Shown here: positions 18,363-20,856 of the stretch, one piece after another | How positions within the stretch are numbered: position 1 is the stretch's first letter | How the letters are laid out: each line of letters begins with the position of its first letter | Assembly (NCBI GenBank): GCA_003427395.1 | Contig: BFEA01000221.1 | Location: 1,245,795 to 1,266,650, forward strand | Reading direction: 5' to 3' | DNA length: 20,856 nucleotides | From: Chara braunii | Lineage: Eukaryota > Streptophyta > Charophyceae > Charales > Characeae | Notes under the pieces: generated by a model | The model's input: only the letters and a program-made list of their open reading frames with translations | The model's database searches: none | Told to the model about the DNA's origin: nothing | Program-made: the position numbers and the translations under genes

Positions 18363-18397
18363 GAGCAAATACCCTTGTAAGGGTGTTTGCTCCGACA
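18363..18397 (-). repeat. Palindromic repeat copy 2 (14-bp stem)
   Basis: GAGCAAATACCCTT (18363-18376) pairs with AAGGGTGTTTGCTC (18379-18392) around GT with one T-G pair. It is homologous, in inverted orientation, to 2154-2188. Confidence 0.85.
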
Positions 18398-18499
18398 ACA
18401 TGTTTTTTATTTTTACGCTCTTTAGAGTGGTGTATGCGTGGTGCGTGGGATGCGTCCTAGTCGACCGGTGACGAGTCGCGCTTGGGACCTCAGCCCCCG

Positions 18500-18575
18500 A
18501 AGATGTCGGTTCACGCATGGGTCCGATAGAGGCGTATTACCGCGCGTACCCTCTAAGCTACAACGAACGAGAAAC
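18500..18575 (-). repeat. tRNA-like D-arm segment, possible third member of the 9440/18611 family
   Basis: On the minus strand GTAGCTTAGAGGGTACGCGC followed by AATACGCCTCTATC resembles the TAGCTCAGC...GATACGCCYATC head of the neighbouring copy. The match is short and includes an insertion. Confidence 0.3.
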
Positions 18576-18610
18576 GACCTCGGCTGGTCCACCTCTGCGA
18601 TTGCAGCTGA

Positions 18611-18740
18611 TTAGCTTTCGTGTTGTGGACTGATAGCTCAGCGGGGATACGCCCATCGAAGGGAGGTGATAGCTCTCGTAAGGTGGAGGAAAGTCGTGCC
18701 TCACGTAGGCCCTATCCTGTCGTAGGGGCTCGCGAGAAGT
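18611..18740 (+). repeat. SINE-like family member, copy A
   Basis: TAGCTCAGCGGGGATACGCC at 18634-18653 is an A-box/D-arm-like head. Alignment with the minus-strand copy at 9440-9565 continues through GGTGATAGC, AGTCGTGCCTC and CCTGTCG to CGCGAGA, about 125 bp. The head is strongest, with about 36 of 42 positions identical. Confidence 0.65.
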
Positions 18741-18749
18741 ATGGCTGGC

Positions 18750-19250
18750 TCACTCGGCCAGAGCAGCTTGCGGAAACTCCATATGTATTCCTGACGAGGA
18801 TTTAGACCAACTCCTGCGTGACGTGGCCCGGAGGGGCCCGCGCTGCCTTGTGCGGTGCCGGACCGATGCGCTCGACACAGCGTGTTACAATCTCGTTTTG
18901 CACATTAGGCGTACTACCCACGACTCTCCGTAGTGAATGGACAGTTAGATAATAAAGACAAAACTTTCCTATACCAGAAACCCACCAACGACCTCCAGCT
19001 CCCTGCTCTTCACCGCACGACCACGGGACTCTCTCCCACAACCGCCGCCCCGTTGCCTCACGAAGTGATTGGTCGGTCTCTGGTTGGCGACCACAACGTT
19101 ATTTCTATGCATAACGATACCATATATCCCCACTGACGCGCCCGACGCCAATCCCCATATGGAAACCCCGCACTACACGACAAAACACATCCATGTATAC
19201 GCAGCCATCCTGGCTGGGAAATCCCCGAAGTCCCGAAAAAATGGTGTCGA
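18750..19250. other. Intergenic, no gene recognised
   Basis: Unique-looking sequence; open frames under 80 codons without recognisable motifs. Confidence 0.5.
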
Positions 19251-19251
19251 G

Positions 19252-19330
19252 GGATAGGCTCAGCTCAGTTGGTAAGGCACGCAAGTGGCATTCAGGAGGT
19301 CTTGGGTTCAATCCCCATTGACCTTATGTA
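19252..19330 (+). repeat. tRNA-derived SINE-like head with good A- and B-boxes
   Basis: CAGCTCAGTTGG at 19261-19272 matches the A-box and D-arm, and GGTTCAATCC at 19305-19314 matches the B-box with one change (CG to CA, as left by cytosine deamination). Spacing is that of an intronless tRNA. The acceptor arms do not pair and no T-run terminator follows directly, so a SINE head or tRNA pseudogene is likelier than an active tRNA gene. Confidence 0.6.
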
Positions 19331-19715
19331 CCTTCCTGGGCATGCTTGGCGCCCGCCAGCTAGAGATAGCCCATTGGTCCCCTCAATTGGCATTAAAAAG
19401 CAGTGTCTGCTGATGTTCATAGGGGGAGGGGTAATCGGGGAGGCACAGCGACTGGCCACTCAGATGATGCTCGGTCCCTCGGCTATCGGCTGTCCCGTGG
19501 CCGGTGTCCCCTATTGGGGGTTCCCTGAAGGCAATCAAGGCCACCTTGGGCTGAAAAGGCCACCCTATGTCAGATTAGACACAATATTGAGTTTACCTGG
19601 GCTGGTTAGTCCGATGGTAATACCTCCAGGCCATTCGTCAGCGGACTGAGGGGCCGCGTGGGAATTTGCGGTAACCTCTCCCTCCACACTATTTTTTAGG
19701 GACTCGGGGATTATT
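19331..19715. other. Possible SINE body or unique sequence
   Basis: Follows the tRNA-like head. The frame at 19269-19649 stays open but starts inside the tRNA-like segment and gives no known domain. This stretch may be the body of the element; no end or target duplication was found. Confidence 0.35.
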
Positions 19716-19719
19716 TATG

Positions 19720-19810
19720 TATGTGGATTTGGTACCGCAGTGAGCGCATACTCAGGGCATACTCATATGGCTACCCCAAATCCGCATATTGTTACCGCAG
19801 TGAGGGCATA
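19720..19810. repeat. Direct 20-bp repeat and inverted 13-bp repeat
   Basis: GGTACCGCAGTGAGCGCATA (19731-19750) recurs at 19791-19810 with two changes, 60 bp later. TATGTGGATTTGG (19720-19732) is inverted at 19776-19788 with one change. Confidence 0.85.
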
Positions 19811-20069
19811 TTTGAGGTTTTGGGCATGGTTCACGTCACACCGCTGTACCTTTTCAGATGGGACAAGGTCGCGGCCGTTTGGAGAAACGGGGATCTGGTA
19901 CTTGGCTGGTCGCACGGCGCCATCCACTAACTGTGCAAGAACTTTTGTGAAGGAATTTTTGCCGATTTTCGACTGGGCACAAGAATAGTACATTTGCGAC
20001 TTTGGTAGATCCGTGTGACCGTCATTTTCCCCTTTTTTTTGGGATTTTGGGAATATAGGTCCCCGTGTG

Positions 20070-20120
20070 TGAGTATGCCCTGAGAGCGTGCCCTGAGCGT
20101 GCCCTGAGCGTGCCCTGAGC
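20070..20120. repeat. 11-bp tandem repeat (TGCCCTGAG) with distant inverted copy
   Basis: TGCCCTGAG occurs at 20076, 20089, 20100 and 20111, the last three at exact 11-bp spacing (unit CGTGCCCTGAG). TGAGTATGCCCTGAG (20070-20084) is an exact inverted match to 19751-19765. Confidence 0.9.
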
Positions 20121-20324
20121 TAGGCCGCTTATCCGAGCCAAATTGAGCAGGAGCAGCGCGATTTCGAACACGGACGAAGTTCGAATTCGAATCTCCCATT
20201 CAACCACATTCCGGCGGGAATGGGCGGGATAGTTTTGCAAAGCAGCGACACAGAAGGGGGGCAAACCGGGAAGAAAAGATGTACGGCTGGGAGAGGGGTA
20301 GAGGGAACACTTGTGAACATGTGA

Positions 20325-20695
20325 GCCAAAAGTAAAAGTGTTATTTGACAAGTTTTTCTGCAAAAAGGCACTCCGGGGGTACCCACATCTTTTAGGGGTA
20401 TTTCGCAGATTTTTCACAGTCCCACAGAAAATTAGAGTTGCGAAAATCGGAACACCGCGTAAGGTCGCCGTGTGGAGAGCTTATTGCCAGGACGGCGGCA
20501 AGCTTCGTCCTCATCGAGAGCAAGCAGATCTCAACGTGAGACTGCTTCATCGGTCGGCGGCGTGCGCCGTTTGTTGTCTGTGCGGTGCGGTGTGCGCTGC
20601 GCTGCGGTTGTCGCGCTTCTTCCTCCTGACTTGGTTGGTTGCGGCCGCCATACCCTATCTCTGTTTGTCGTCCGGCGCACGTGCGGTAGGCAACC
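20325..20695 (+). promoter_or_regulatory. eEF1A promoter and 5' leader, possibly with a 5'UTR intron
   Basis: This is the stretch immediately before the eEF1A start codon. It contains no ATG; the last upstream ATG, at 20319, is followed directly by a TGA stop. From about 20455 the sequence becomes clearly more GC- and CpG-rich than the DNA to its left. I see no convincing TATA box and no AAACCCTAA-type telo-box. A pyrimidine-rich tract around 20650-20672 followed by TAG at 20687-20689, six bases before the ATG, looks like a 3' splice acceptor. GTGAG at 20536 and GTAAGG at 20459 are possible donors. Plant eEF1A genes usually carry a 5'UTR intron ending close to the ATG, so this is plausible but unproven. 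Confidence 0.5.
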
Positions 20696-20856
20696 ATGGG
20701 AAAGGAGAAGTCACATATCAACATCGTGGTCATCGGCCATGTCGACTCCGGCAAGTCGACGACCACGGGCCATCTCATCTATAAGTTGGGTGGCATTGAC
20801 AAGCGTGTGATCGAGAGGTTCGAGAAGGAGGCGGCTGAGATGAACAAGCGGTCCTT
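20696..20856 (+). CDS. eEF1A (translation elongation factor 1-alpha), N-terminal 53 codons, partial at right edge
   Basis: This is the start of the GTPase that delivers aminoacyl-tRNA to the cytosolic ribosome. Seen: the frame opens [20 protein letters not shown] and contains the G1/P-loop GHVDSGKS at residues 14-21, followed by TTTGHLIYK and the stretch [20 protein letters not shown], which is nearly invariant in streptophyte eEF1A; animal and fungal proteins usually read KCGGIDKRTIEKFEKEAA there. The ATG has A at -3 and G at +4, a strong eukaryotic initiation context, and no ATG occurs between 20322 and 20696, so the start is firm. Codon choice is GC-rich (ATC, GTC, GGC, AAG, GAG), unlike the flanking repeats. 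There is no break in the visible part. The switch regions, domains II and III and most of the roughly 447-residue protein lie beyond the window. Residue 6 is Ser where many plants have a hydrophobic, aromatic or Thr residue. EF-like (EFL) proteins are a poorer fit. Confidence 0.97.
   Translation, partial: MGKEKSHINIVVIGHVDSGKSTTTGHLIYKLGGIDKRVIERFEKEAAEMNKRS

Noticed and set aside
17959-18471. 170-codon ATG-initiated open frame with ordinary amino-acid composition
   Set aside because: About one open frame of this length is expected by chance in 20 kb of balanced-GC DNA; its ATG lies in the loop of a perfect hairpin and its 3' part contains a dispersed palindromic repeat. No family was recognised. 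A protein search would be decisive.
19252-19330. Functional tRNA gene
   Set aside because: A- and B-boxes are good, but the acceptor stem does not pair and no immediate T-run terminator follows; a SINE head or pseudogene fits better.

Overview
This window is eukaryotic nuclear DNA and almost entirely intergenic. The only protein-coding gene I can identify is the 5' end of a translation elongation factor 1-alpha (eEF1A) gene, which starts at 20696 on the + strand and runs off the right edge after 53 complete codons. Its residues after the P-loop ([19 protein letters not shown], then EMNKRS) are of the streptophyte (land plant and charophyte) type rather than the animal or fungal type. Together with the near-balanced base composition and very dense diverged repeats, this suggests a large, repeat-rich streptophyte genome. 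A charophyte alga such as Chara is plausible, but that is inference and not shown by the sequence.

Layout. 1-430: AG microsatellite, a seven-copy degenerate GGGGC repeat and an AT-rich tract. 524-668: a minus-strand tRNA-derived (SINE-like) segment whose B-box has been tandemly amplified six times. 679-822: G-rich tracts. 1219-2071: a diverged duplication with CCCA and ACA-type repeats. 2100-6250: mostly unique-looking, non-coding sequence with isolated stem-loops and a weak 180-bp duplication. 6.5-7.0 kb: five copies of a CCATAAGTTTGG motif. 7.2-7.9 kb: a satellite of about 120 bp with two alternating monomer types. 8.05-9.6 kb: stem-loops and two tRNA-like segments. 10.6-12.25 kb: a long hairpin-centred repeat array containing a regular 52-bp satellite and many ambiguous bases. 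12.59-12.93 kb: two copies of a long foldback. 12.98-16.1 kb: microsatellites and low-complexity DNA. 16373-16912: a non-autonomous DNA transposon with 8-bp inverted ends and an exact 8-bp target duplication. 17.07-19.33 kb: several tRNA-like SINE heads mixed with perfect stem-loops. 19.72-20.12 kb: a small inverted and tandem repeat cluster. 20.32-20.70 kb: ATG-free promoter/leader of eEF1A.

The recurring theme is stem-loop DNA. At least three repeat families here have two or more diverged copies in which substitutions in one arm are matched by compensating substitutions in the other (2161 with 18363; 6202 with 12483; 12644 with 12863), and the 52-bp satellite shows one such change. This looks like selection or a copying process that preserves pairing, and it is the most interesting signal in the window. 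I found no operon, CRISPR array, bacterial gene or recognisable transposase or reverse transcriptase. All counts and alignments were made by eye.
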